A stretch of DNA of 16,415 nucleotides from Aestuariivirga sp. (GTDB lineage Bacteria > Pseudomonadota > Alphaproteobacteria > Rhizobiales > Aestuariivirgaceae): contig JADCDC010000495.1 in NCBI GenBank assembly GCA_020252385.1, positions 1 through 16,415 on the forward strand, written 5' to 3'. The notes below the pieces were generated by a model, which saw nothing but the letters and a program-made list of their open reading frames with translations, made no database searches and was not told where the DNA came from. The translations under genes and the position numbers were made by a program. Below, piece by piece: positions 6,901 through 14,163 of the stretch. Positions within the stretch are counted from its first letter, which is position 1. Each line of letters opens with the position of its first letter.

Positions 6901-7017
6901 GAAGTGGGGGAGAGGGCAGGGTGAGGGGGTGGTTCAACATGCAGTCCCTCACATCGGACTCGCTGACAGACCCCCTCACCCCTCCCTCTCCCCCACCTTC
7001 GTGGGGGCGAGGGGGAA
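6887..7017. repeat. palindromic intergenic element (family B), copy 1
   Basis: About 131 bp with terminal inverted arms of roughly 45 bp. The left arm starts TTCCTCGCCCCCACGAAGTG and continues as a purine-rich run with GGGTGAGGGGGTGG; the right arm starts CCCCCTCACCCCTCCC and ends CGTGGGGGCGAGGGGGAA, its near-exact inverse. A unique central segment (about 6933-6960) and the sequence GCTGACAGACC just inside the right arm give the element an orientation. It lies between the BrkB gene and argG, and may end transcription of the former. Confidence 0.75.
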
Positions 7018-7100
7018 GTACGGAACATCCTGCCGAGTTGCGGTCCGGTCCCCCGGCGTGATAGGTGGCCCCAACCAGAGTTTCAGGGGCCAATCGCCAG

Positions 7101-8321
7101 ATGTCGAAGCAGAGCGTGAAGAAGGTCGTCCTCGCCTATTCGGGAGGACTCGATACATCCATCATCCTCAAGTGGCTCCAGACCGAGTATGGCGCCGAGG
7201 TGGTGACCTTCACCGCCGATCTGGGCCAGGGCGGCGAGCTGGAGCCCGCCCGCAAGAAGGCCGAGATGCTGGGCATCAAGGAGATCTACATCGAGGACCA
7301 GCGCGAGGAATTCATCCGCGACTTCGTCTTCCCGATGTTCCGCGCCAATGCGGTCTATGAGGGCGTCTATCTGCTCGGCACCTCGATCGCCAGGCCCTTG
7401 ATCGCCAAGCGCCTGATCGAGATCGCGGCGGAGACCGGGGCGGACGCCATCGCCCATGGCGCCACCGGCAAGGGCAATGACCAGGTGCGCTTCGAGCTCA
7501 CGGCCTACGCGCTCAACCCTGACATCAAGGTCATCGCCCCCTGGCGCGAGTGGAGCTTCAAGAGCCGCACGGACCTGATCGAATTCGCCGAAGCCCACCA
7601 GATCCCCGTCGCCAAGGACAAGCGCGGCGAGGCGCCCTTCTCGGTCGATGCCAACCTGCTGCACTCCTCCTCGGAGGGCAAGGTGCTGGAGGACCCGTGG
7701 CAGGAGCCGCCGCCCTACGTCTACCAGCGCACCATCGCGCCGGAGGACGCGCCCGACCAGGCAAGCTACATCGAGATCGAGTTCCTGAAGGGCGATCCCA
7801 TCGCCATCGACGGCAAGAAGATGTCGCCCGCCACCCTGTTCACCGAGTTGAACCGCCTGGGCCATGACAATGGCATCGGCCGCCTCGACCTGGTGGAGAA
7901 CCGCTTCGTCGGCATGAAGTCGCGCGGCGTCTACGAGACGCCGGGCGGCACCATCCTCGCCGTCGCGCACCGCGCGATGGAAAGCCTGACGCTCGACCGC
8001 GAGGCCGCACACCTCAAGGACAGCTTCATCCCGAAATACGCCGAGCTCGTCTACTACGGCTTCTGGTTCTCGCCGGAGCGCGAGATGCTGCAGGCGGCGA
8101 TCGATCTCAGCCAGGAGCATGTGGAAGGCACCGTCCGCCTCAAGCTCTACAAGGGCAACGTCATCGTCGTCGGCCGCAAGTCACCGAAGTCGCTCTACAA
8201 GGATGCGCTCGTCACCTTCGAGGACGACCGAGGCGCCTATGACCAGAAGGACGCCGCCGGCTTCATCCGCCTCAACGCGCTGCGCCTGCGCACGCTGGCC
8301 GCCAGGAAGCGCAACAGCTAG
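7101..8321 (+). CDS. argG: argininosuccinate synthase
   Basis: A 406-residue cytoplasmic enzyme of arginine biosynthesis that joins citrulline and aspartate with ATP to give argininosuccinate, AMP and PPi. The N-terminal ATP-binding P-loop-like motif AYSGGLDTS is at residues 12-20, GTSIARPLIAKR at 93-104, and HGATGKGNDQVRFE begins at 119; SVDANLLHSSSEGKVLEDP and the GMKSRGVYETPGG segment follow in the expected order. Length is normal for the bacterial type I enzyme. The start at MSKQSVKK is chosen because the longer GTG start at 7065 adds 12 residues not seen in the family and lacks a good ribosome binding site; AGGGG lies rather far (12 bases) before the chosen ATG. The gene is monocistronic and bracketed by two copies of repeat family B. 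Confidence 0.97.
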   Translation: MSKQSVKKVVLAYSGGLDTSIILKWLQTEYGAEVVTFTADLGQGGELEPARKKAEMLGIKEIYIEDQREEFIRDFVFPMFRANAVYEGVYLLGTSIARPLIAKRLIEIAAETGADAIAHGATGKGNDQVRFELTAYALNPDIKVIAPWREWSFKSRTDLIEFAEAHQIPVAKDKRGEAPFSVDANLLHSSSEGKVLEDPWQEPPPYVYQRTIAPEDAPDQASYIEIEFLKGDPIAIDGKKMSPATLFTELNRLGHDNGIGRLDLVENRFVGMKSRGVYETPGGTILAVAHRAMESLTLDREAAHLKDSFIPKYAELVYYGFWFSPEREMLQAAIDLSQEHVEGTVRLKLYKGNVIVVGRKSPKSLYKDALVTFEDDRGAYDQKDAAGFIRLNALRLRTLAARKRNS

Positions 8322-8361
8322 CGGGGCGCGCCCACAAGATTTCCCCTCCTCCACCCTTCTC

Positions 8362-8495
8362 TTCCTCGCCCCCACGCATGTGGGGGAGAGGGCAGGGTGA
8401 GGGGGTGGCGGCCGCGAGTCCAACTCAGGCAATCTTTGCGCTGACAGACCCCCTCACCCCTCCCTCTCCCCCGCTGAAGCGAGGGCGAGGGGGAA
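8362..8495. repeat. palindromic intergenic element (family B), copy 2
   Basis: About 134 bp with the same architecture and orientation as the copy at 6887-7017: left arm TTCCTCGCCCCCACGCATGT then the identical GGGGGAGAGGGCAGGGTGAG run, a unique centre (about 8408-8437), GCTGACAGACCCCCTCACCC and a right arm ending GGCGAGGGGGAA. The loop inside the right arm differs (GCTGAAGC against ACCTTCGT) with matching compensation partly lost. It starts 41 bp after the argG stop. Confidence 0.75.
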
Positions 8496-8515
8496 TCACG
8501 GAATGCGCGGCGGCA

Positions 8516-8544
8516 CTTTCCTTCCCCCAATCCAATGCTAGGCT
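8516..8544 (+). promoter_or_regulatory. weak candidate promoter for the ribokinase gene
   Basis: TAGGCT (8539-8544), preceded by TGC as in extended -10 elements, lies 17 bases after CTTTCC (8516-8521). The -35 is poor. It is the best promoter-like match in the short stretch between repeat B2 and the gene. Confidence 0.2.
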
Positions 8545-8577
8545 CAGCCCCGTCATCACCTTGAGGGAGCCCCCGTC

Positions 8578-9498
8578 ATGTCCATCGCAGTCTTCGGCAG
8601 CATCAACATGGATGTGACGGCCTACATGCACCGCCTGCCGAAACCGGGCGAGACGCTGCAGGGCAAGGAGTACAAGCTGGGCCTCGGCGGCAAGGGCGCC
8701 AACCAGGCGGTGGCGGCGCGCAAGCTCGGCAGCGAGGTGGCCTTCGTCTGCCGCCTCGGCAGCGACGACTTCGCCAGGCCCGCGGAACGCGAGCTTGCCT
8801 CCTATGGCGTCGACCTGTCGCTCGTCGCGAAGGATGAGGACGGCGCCACCGGCATCGCCATCATCAATGTGGGCGAAGGGGGTGAGAACTACATCTCGCT
8901 CATCGGCGGCAGCAATCTGAGACTCGACGCGACCGACGTGGCGCGCGCCCGCCCCGCACTCGAGAAAGCCCGCGTCCTGCTGCTCCAGCTCGAGGTGCCG
9001 CTGGCGGCCTCGCTCGAGGCCGCCGCCGTGGTGCGGGCACGGGGCGGCACGGTGATCCTCGATCCGGCACCCGCACCCGAGGGCGGGCTTGCCGCGGAGG
9101 TCCTGCAGGCCGTGGACATCATCACGCCCAACGAGACCGAGGCCGGCCTTATCCTTGGCTGGCAGCCCACGACACCGGAGGACGGGCTCAGGGCCGCGCG
9201 CGAACTCCGCGCCCGCGGGGTCGCCACCGCCGTCGTCAAGCTCGGCGCCAAGGGCCTCGCCGTGGCGGGCCCCGGCCTCGAGGCCATCATCCCCGCGTTC
9301 CGGGTGACGCCCATCGACACCGTGGCCGCGGGCGACAGCTTCAACGGCGGCCTCGCCCACGCGCTGGAACAGGGCAAGCCGCTTGAGCAGGCGCTGCGCT
9401 ATGCCGCGGCCTGCGGCGCGCTCTCGACCACGAAGAAGGGCGCCTCCGCCGCCGCCCCGACGAAGGCCGAGGTCGACGCCTTCCTGGCGCAACAGTAA
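8578..9498 (+). CDS. rbsK: ribokinase (PfkB family carbohydrate kinase)
   Basis: A 306-residue cytoplasmic sugar kinase that phosphorylates D-ribose, or a similar sugar, at the expense of ATP. The first PfkB signature is GGKGANQAVAA at residues 37-47 with the substrate-contacting SINMD at 8-12; the second, DTVAAGDSFNGG, starts at 247 and carries the catalytic base Asp253. PNETEA near residue 183 and KLGAKGLAV are as in ribokinase. The overall motif spacing fits ribokinase better than fructokinase or adenosine kinase. GAGGGAG upstream of the ATG is a good ribosome binding site. No ribose transport genes are adjacent, so the true substrate could be another pentose or nucleoside-derived sugar. 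The gene stands alone between repeat regions. Confidence 0.85.
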   Translation: MSIAVFGSINMDVTAYMHRLPKPGETLQGKEYKLGLGGKGANQAVAARKLGSEVAFVCRLGSDDFARPAERELASYGVDLSLVAKDEDGATGIAIINVGEGGENYISLIGGSNLRLDATDVARARPALEKARVLLLQLEVPLAASLEAAAVVRARGGTVILDPAPAPEGGLAAEVLQAVDIITPNETEAGLILGWQPTTPEDGLRAARELRARGVATAVVKLGAKGLAVAGPGLEAIIPAFRVTPIDTVAAGDSFNGGLAHALEQGKPLEQALRYAAACGALSTTKKGASAAAPTKAEVDAFLAQQ

Positions 9499-9540
9499 CG
9501 CGCCGCATTCCCAGGAAGAGTGAGCGGAACCACCTCCAAC

Positions 9541-9582
9541 GCCGTCACCCCAGCGAAGGCTGGGGTCCAGCTTCGGGCGCTT
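9541..9582. repeat. CCCCAGC-GAAG-GCTGGGG palindromic repeat (family C), copy 1
   Basis: ACCCCAGC (9547-9554), a GAAG loop and GCTGGGGT (9559-9566) form an 8 bp hairpin, followed by CCAGCTTCGGGCGCTT. The 42 bp segment recurs at 16356-16397 with a single visible difference, and its hairpin alone recurs at 16261-16280. The position 43 bp after the ribokinase stop would let it act as a terminator or mRNA-stabilising hairpin. Confidence 0.75.
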
Positions 9583-9604
9583 TCCTCAACCCCATTCCCC
9601 CACC

Positions 9605-9747
9605 CGTCATGCCACGGCTTGACCGTGGCATCTTCTTTGGTCACCAAAAAGAAGATTGCCCGCTCGGGTACGACACCCTCCCTTCGTCATGCCACGGCTC
9701 GACCGTGGCATCCTCTTCGCCGGCCCCACAGAAGATTGCCCGCTCGG
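9605..9747. repeat. tandem 80-bp repeat with GCCACGG/CCGTGGC hairpins (family D)
   Basis: CGTCATGCCACGGC plus TGACCGTGGCATC (9605-9632) recurs at 9685-9712 with one base changed, exactly 80 bp downstream; GAAGATTGCCCGCTCGG (9651-9667) likewise recurs at 9731-9747. Each unit holds the hairpin ATGCCACGG...CCGTGGCAT. The segments between the shared blocks differ, so this looks like two adjacent insertions of one repeat or an old duplication. With family C this fills the 327 bp gap 9499-9825, in which I see no gene. Confidence 0.75.
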
Positions 9748-9825
9748 AGGCGGGCAATGACGAGTTGGGGGGAACAAGGCGGACAATGACGAAACGGAGG
9801 AGATGAGGCCTGACCGCGGCCTTCC

Positions 9826-10653
<828 letters not shown>

Positions 10654-10729
10654 GTCTGGTCCCTCCCCCGGCACAGGTTTCGCGCCATCCTGTCATGCAA
10701 GTTGGGAAAAGGCCACCCTGGCCCGGCCC

Positions 10730-10758
10730 TTGAAGGCGGGGCTGGCGTGGCCTATCCC
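10730..10758 (+). promoter_or_regulatory. candidate sigma-70 promoter of the LOG / beta-CASP operon
   Basis: TTGAAG (10730-10735), a 17-base spacer and TATCCC (10753-10758) lie 32 bp before the GTG start of the LOG gene, in the gap shared with the divergent PPK2 gene. This matches the usual alphaproteobacterial housekeeping promoter, which tolerates a weak -10. Confidence 0.4.
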
Positions 10759-10789
10759 TGTGCGCCGCAACCCTCCTTCAGGACACCCC

Positions 10790-11536
10790 GTGACCGTGAC
10801 AGTCTCGAACAAGGCCCAGATGGCCGCCTCCGCCTACCGCCTTCCCGCCACGGACATGGACTTCCTGATGGGCGACACGACGCGCGGCTTGCGCTTCCAG
10901 CTCGAATACCAGAAGGCGGAGGAGCACCTGAGGAAGTGGGGTGTTGCCACCACCGTCATCGTCTTCGGCTCGGCCCGGGTGAAGGAGAACGACGCGAACG
11001 GCTGGTATGCCGCGGCGCGCGAATTCGCGCGTATCTGCTCGGAGGAGGGTGGTGCGAAGATCGCCGACAACGGCCCGCGCCAGAACGTCGTCGCCACGGG
11101 CGGCGGACCCGGCATCATGGAAGCGGCGAACCGCGGCGCCCATGATGCGGGCGCACCCTCGATCGGCTTCAACATCACGCTCCCCATGGAGCAGGAGCCC
11201 AACGCCTATTCCACACCGGACCTCACCTTCCGCTTCCACTACTTCGCCATGCGCAAGATGCACTTCGCGATCCGCGCCTCGGCCTTGGTCGTGTTCCCCG
11301 GCGGCTTCGGCACCATGGACGAATTGTTCGAGATCCTGACACTGCGCCAGACCGGCAAGATGGACGACGAGCTTCCCGTGGTGCTCTATGATTCCAAATT
11401 CTGGAAGAGCCTCATCAACTTCCCCCACTTCGCCGAGACCGGCATGGTCAGCAAGGCCGACCTCGATCTCTTCGGCTTTGCCGACAGCCCGCGCGCCGCG
11501 TGGGATCTGCTCTTGCAGCGCGGCCTCAAGGTCTAG
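10790..11536 (+). CDS. LOG family protein (TIGR00730, cytokinin riboside 5'-monophosphate phosphoribohydrolase-like)
   Basis: A 248-residue Rossmann-fold protein with the two family motifs: GGGPGIMEAANRGA starting at residue 104 and the nucleotide-binding PGGFGTMDE at 170-178 (PGGxGTxxE). Members cleave nucleoside 5'-monophosphates to free base plus ribose 5-phosphate; many were once misnamed lysine decarboxylases. An AMP or purine monophosphate substrate is likely from the family but not shown here. The N-terminal extension of about 55 residues before VIVFGSARV is usual for the longer alphaproteobacterial forms. The start GTG at 10790 has AGGA with a six-base gap; an open frame further upstream overlaps the divergent PPK2 gene and is not used. 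The beta-CASP gene begins 13 bp after the stop, so the two form an operon. Confidence 0.85.
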   Translation: MTVTVSNKAQMAASAYRLPATDMDFLMGDTTRGLRFQLEYQKAEEHLRKWGVATTVIVFGSARVKENDANGWYAAAREFARICSEEGGAKIADNGPRQNVVATGGGPGIMEAANRGAHDAGAPSIGFNITLPMEQEPNAYSTPDLTFRFHYFAMRKMHFAIRASALVVFPGGFGTMDELFEILTLRQTGKMDDELPVVLYDSKFWKSLINFPHFAETGMVSKADLDLFGFADSPRAAWDLLLQRGLKV

Positions 11537-11549
11537 GGGAGAAACGAAC

Positions 11550-13214
11550 ATGTCCGTCCGCCTCACATTCCATGGCGCCGCCCGCACCGTCACCGGCTCC
11601 TGCTACCTTGTCGAGACGGCGGCAGCACGCGTGCTCGTCGACTGCGGCATGTTCCAGGGCTCGAAGACCGAGCGCGAACTGAACTACCGCGCCTTCCCCT
11701 TCCTGCCCTCCACCATCACCGCGGTGCTGCTCACCCATGCCCACATCGATCATGCGGGGCTTCTTCCCAAGCTGGTGAAGCACGGCTTCACGGGGCGGAT
11801 CCACTGCACCGGGGCGACCGCCGACCTGTGCGGCATCATGCTGCCGGACTCAGGATCGATCCAGGAAATGGAAGTGAAGCAGCTGAACCAGCGCCGCCTG
11901 AAGCGCGGCCAGGAGGAGGTCGAGCCGATCTACACGCAGGAGGATGCGATGGCGGCGCTCGAGCATTTCGAGGGACACGGCTTCGAGACCTGGATCACGC
12001 CTGCCCCCGGCATCCGCGCCCGCTTCTGGAATGCCGGTCATCTGCTGGGCTCCGCCTCGATCGAGGTGGAGGTTGAGGGCGATGACGGCAAGCCGCTCCG
12101 CATCCTGTTCTCGGGCGACATCGGGCCCGACAACAAGATGCTGCACTTCGATCCCGAAGCGCCGAACCACTTCGACTACGTGATCTGCGAATCGACCTAT
12201 GGCGGGCGCGACCGCTTCGAGCGCAGCGAGGACGGCCGGCGCGAGATCCTCGCGCGCGAGGTCTCCGCGGCCGCGAAGAAGAAGGGCGCGCTCCTCATCC
12301 CCTCCTTCGCGGTGGAGCGCACGCAGGAACTCGTCACCGACCTTGTGAAACTCATGGACCAGGGCCAGGTGCCCAAGGCCACCATCTTCATCGACAGCCC
12401 GCTCGCTTCCAAGGCCACCGCCATCTTCGCGCGCCATGCGGGCGAGCTTCAGCATGGCGGCGATCTTACCCGCGCCTTCTCCTCGCCCTATGTGCGCTCG
12501 ACCGAGAGCGTGGAGGAGTCGAAGGCATTGGCCCGCTTCTCGGGCTTCCGCATCATCGTCTCGGCGTCGGGCATGTGCGAGGCGGGCCGCATCCGCCACC
12601 ATCTCAAGAACCATCTCTGGCAGCCCTCGACCACGGTGCTGCTGGCGGGTTTCCAGGCGGAAGGCTCGCTCGGCCGCATCCTGCAGGAAGGTGCGAAGAC
12701 CGTCACCATCATGGGCGAGACGATCAGCGTGAAGGCGGCGATCCGCCAGGTCGAGGACTATTCGGGCCACGCCGACGGGCCGGAACTCGTGCAGTGGGTG
12801 AAGGAGCGCCTGCCGATCGGCCGCACGGTCTTCCTCACCCATGGCGAGGAAGAGGGGCAGCGGGCGCTGGCCCAGGATCTCGGCGGGTTGGGCCTGCCGC
12901 TTGACTGCATCGTCATCCCGAGCCTCGATTCCGTCTATGAGCTTTCGGGCGAGGCCTGCGCCTATCTCGCGGAACAGACGAAGCCGCGCATCGATCCCAC
13001 CATGGTGGCCCGCTTCGACAGCCACAACGACATGGCCGACCTGATCCTCGACATCCGCGAGGCGGTGGACAAGGCGGGCGACGAGAAGGCGCGCGGCGTC
13101 ATCCTGCGCCGCCTGCGCCGGGCGCTGTCGGGCAGCGACGGCGGCGGCGATGGCGGGCGGCGGCGGCCCCCGGTGTCCGGCCCCTCGCGCCGCAGCCGCG
13201 GCTTCGAGGAGTGA
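11550..13214 (+). CDS. MBL-fold metallo-hydrolase with beta-CASP and RMMBL domains (RNase-like)
   Basis: A 554-residue cytoplasmic protein of the bacterial/archaeal CPSF-73-like group (COG1236). The metallo-beta-lactamase zinc ligands are HAHIDH at residues 63-68, His163 in NAGHLLGS, and Asp190 in FSGDIG. The beta-CASP part starts at ESTYG (214-218, motif A), with SFAVERTQE (252-260) and SASGM (338-342); the RNA-specificity end has GFQAEGSLG, DYSGHAD (403-409, His407) and FLTHGE (His431). All catalytic residues look intact, so it is probably a zinc-dependent RNA endonuclease or exonuclease; RNA specificity is inferred from the family. Residues 526-554 are a Gly/Arg/Pro/Ser tail, likely disordered and possibly RNA-binding. 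GGGGAGA precedes the ATG. Operon partner of the LOG gene 13 bp upstream. Confidence 0.9.
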   Translation: MSVRLTFHGAARTVTGSCYLVETAAARVLVDCGMFQGSKTERELNYRAFPFLPSTITAVLLTHAHIDHAGLLPKLVKHGFTGRIHCTGATADLCGIMLPDSGSIQEMEVKQLNQRRLKRGQEEVEPIYTQEDAMAALEHFEGHGFETWITPAPGIRARFWNAGHLLGSASIEVEVEGDDGKPLRILFSGDIGPDNKMLHFDPEAPNHFDYVICESTYGGRDRFERSEDGRREILAREVSAAAKKKGALLIPSFAVERTQELVTDLVKLMDQGQVPKATIFIDSPLASKATAIFARHAGELQHGGDLTRAFSSPYVRSTESVEESKALARFSGFRIIVSASGMCEAGRIRHHLKNHLWQPSTTVLLAGFQAEGSLGRILQEGAKTVTIMGETISVKAAIRQVEDYSGHADGPELVQWVKERLPIGRTVFLTHGEEEGQRALAQDLGGLGLPLDCIVIPSLDSVYELSGEACAYLAEQTKPRIDPTMVARFDSHNDMADLILDIREAVDKAGDEKARGVILRRLRRALSGSDGGGDGGRRRPPVSGPSRRSRGFEE

Positions 13215-13225
13215 CAACAATCGGT

Positions 13226-13260
13226 TGGAACGTTTCGGCTTTCATGAAATATTCGTTCCA
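13226..13260. promoter_or_regulatory. palindromic operator candidate at the RpiR gene start
   Basis: TGGAACG (13226-13232) and CGTTCCA (13254-13260) are perfect inverted repeats whose last base is the A of the regulator's ATG. Between them is the perfect 10 bp palindrome TTTCATGAAA (13240-13249). The right half also reads GGAA-CGAATA-TTTC on the minus strand, close to the GGAA-N6-TTCC type of site that I recall for rhizobial IolR. No Shine-Dalgarno is visible in the same stretch. Autoregulation by the encoded RpiR protein is inferred. Confidence 0.5.
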
Positions 13261-14087
13261 TGACCGATGTCCCACGCGATTTTCCGGCCCTCAAGGCCCT
13301 GATCACCCAGCGCGCCGCCGCACTGCCCAAGCGCCTGACGCAGATCGCCGCCTTCGCGCTCGAGAACCCTGACGAGATCGCCTTCGGCACCGTCTCCGCG
13401 ATCGCCGCCCAGGCAGAGGTGCAGCCCTCGGCCCTCGTGCGCTTCGCCCAAGCCATGGGCTACCAGGGCTTTTCCGACATGCAGGAGGTGTTCCGCTCCC
13501 GCCTCCGGGACCGCATCCTCAATTACAACGAGCGGCTGGAGCAGCTTCGCGCCCATGCCGAGACGGCATCGAAGCCGCATCTCATCTTCCAGGGCTTCTG
13601 CGAGGCGTCCGCCCGCTCGATCGCATCGCTCGGCGAAAAGCTCGATCCCGCCGAGCTTGACCGTGCGGTGGAGCGGCTCGCGGCGGCGCGCACCATCTAT
13701 CTCCTGGGCCTCCGGCGCTCCTACCCGATCGCCGCCTACATGGCCTATGCCTTCGGCAAGCTCGGCGTGCGCTCGCACCTCGTCGATGCGGTGGGCGGGC
13801 TCGCGGCGGAGCAGATGACCTTCGCCACGCATGAAGACGCGGTGCTTGCCATCAGCTTCGCCCCCTATGCCTCGGAAACGATCCAGCTGGCACGGGCCGC
13901 GGCGGGACGCGGCGTGCCGCTCATCGCCGTCACCGACGGCCCCCTTTCCCCGCTCGCCCAGGTTGCAAGCCCCTGGATCGAGGTCGGCGAGGCCAATTTC
14001 GAGGGATTCCGCTCCATGGCGGCCACGCTGACGCTGGCCATGACGCTCACCGTGGCGATTGCGGGCCGCCGCCAGCAGGAAGCCTGA
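13260..14087 (+). CDS. MurR/RpiR family transcriptional regulator
   Basis: A 275-residue DNA-binding regulator. Residues 8-85 are the RpiR-type helix-turn-helix domain (LPKRLTQIAAFALENPDEI, then AIAAQAEVQPSALVRFAQAM with the recognition helix, then GYQGFSDMQEVFR). Residues about 140-262 are the SIS sugar-phosphate-binding domain, with LGLRRSYPIAAYM near 149-161, SFAPYASET at 199-207 and AVTDGPLSPLA following. Such proteins sense phosphosugars and repress or activate sugar catabolism genes. IolR of Sinorhizobium, the repressor of inositol catabolism, is of this family, and iolB lies about 1.3 kb downstream, so it may be an IolR; the ligand is not determinable from sequence. A large palindrome overlaps its own start, suggesting autoregulation. 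No clear ribosome binding site. Confidence 0.9.
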   Translation: MTDVPRDFPALKALITQRAAALPKRLTQIAAFALENPDEIAFGTVSAIAAQAEVQPSALVRFAQAMGYQGFSDMQEVFRSRLRDRILNYNERLEQLRAHAETASKPHLIFQGFCEASARSIASLGEKLDPAELDRAVERLAAARTIYLLGLRRSYPIAAYMAYAFGKLGVRSHLVDAVGGLAAEQMTFATHEDAVLAISFAPYASETIQLARAAAGRGVPLIAVTDGPLSPLAQVASPWIEVGEANFEGFRSMAATLTLAMTLTVAIAGRRQQEA

Positions 14088-14163
14088 ATTCCGCCGTGAA
14101 TTTGCCCGATGACGCCTCTTGAGACGTAGCTGACGGCACTTCCACGGATACCGCCCCGCCATC

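Noticed and set aside
7065..7100. Longer argG starting at GTG 7065
   Set aside because: The extra 12 residues are absent from the usual ArgG N-terminus, which begins shortly before AYSGGLDTS.
7083..8120. 345-residue open frame antisense to argG
   Set aside because: It mirrors the codon pattern of argG, shows no domain and has no ribosome binding site that I can see.
9605..9747. Possible CRISPR array
   Set aside because: Only two units, with internal hairpins of REP type, irregular element layout and no cas gene nearby.
9520..9806. Small frames in 9520-9806 with VTPAKAGVQ and RHATARPWH peptides
   Set aside because: These are translations of palindromic repeats of families C and D, not genes.
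11388..11549. Beta-CASP gene extended upstream into the LOG gene
   Set aside because: The 54 extra residues are an out-of-frame reading of the LOG gene, and GGGGAGA marks the start at 11550.
11850..13220. 456-residue open frame antisense to the beta-CASP gene
   Set aside because: The sense strand has all metal-site motifs; the antisense translation is low-complexity and motif-free.
10690..14087. LOG/beta-CASP/RpiR block as an anti-phage or toxin-antitoxin system
   Set aside because: LOG and beta-CASP proteins are common housekeeping families, and there is no mobile gene, small toxin, or defence-type effector around them.
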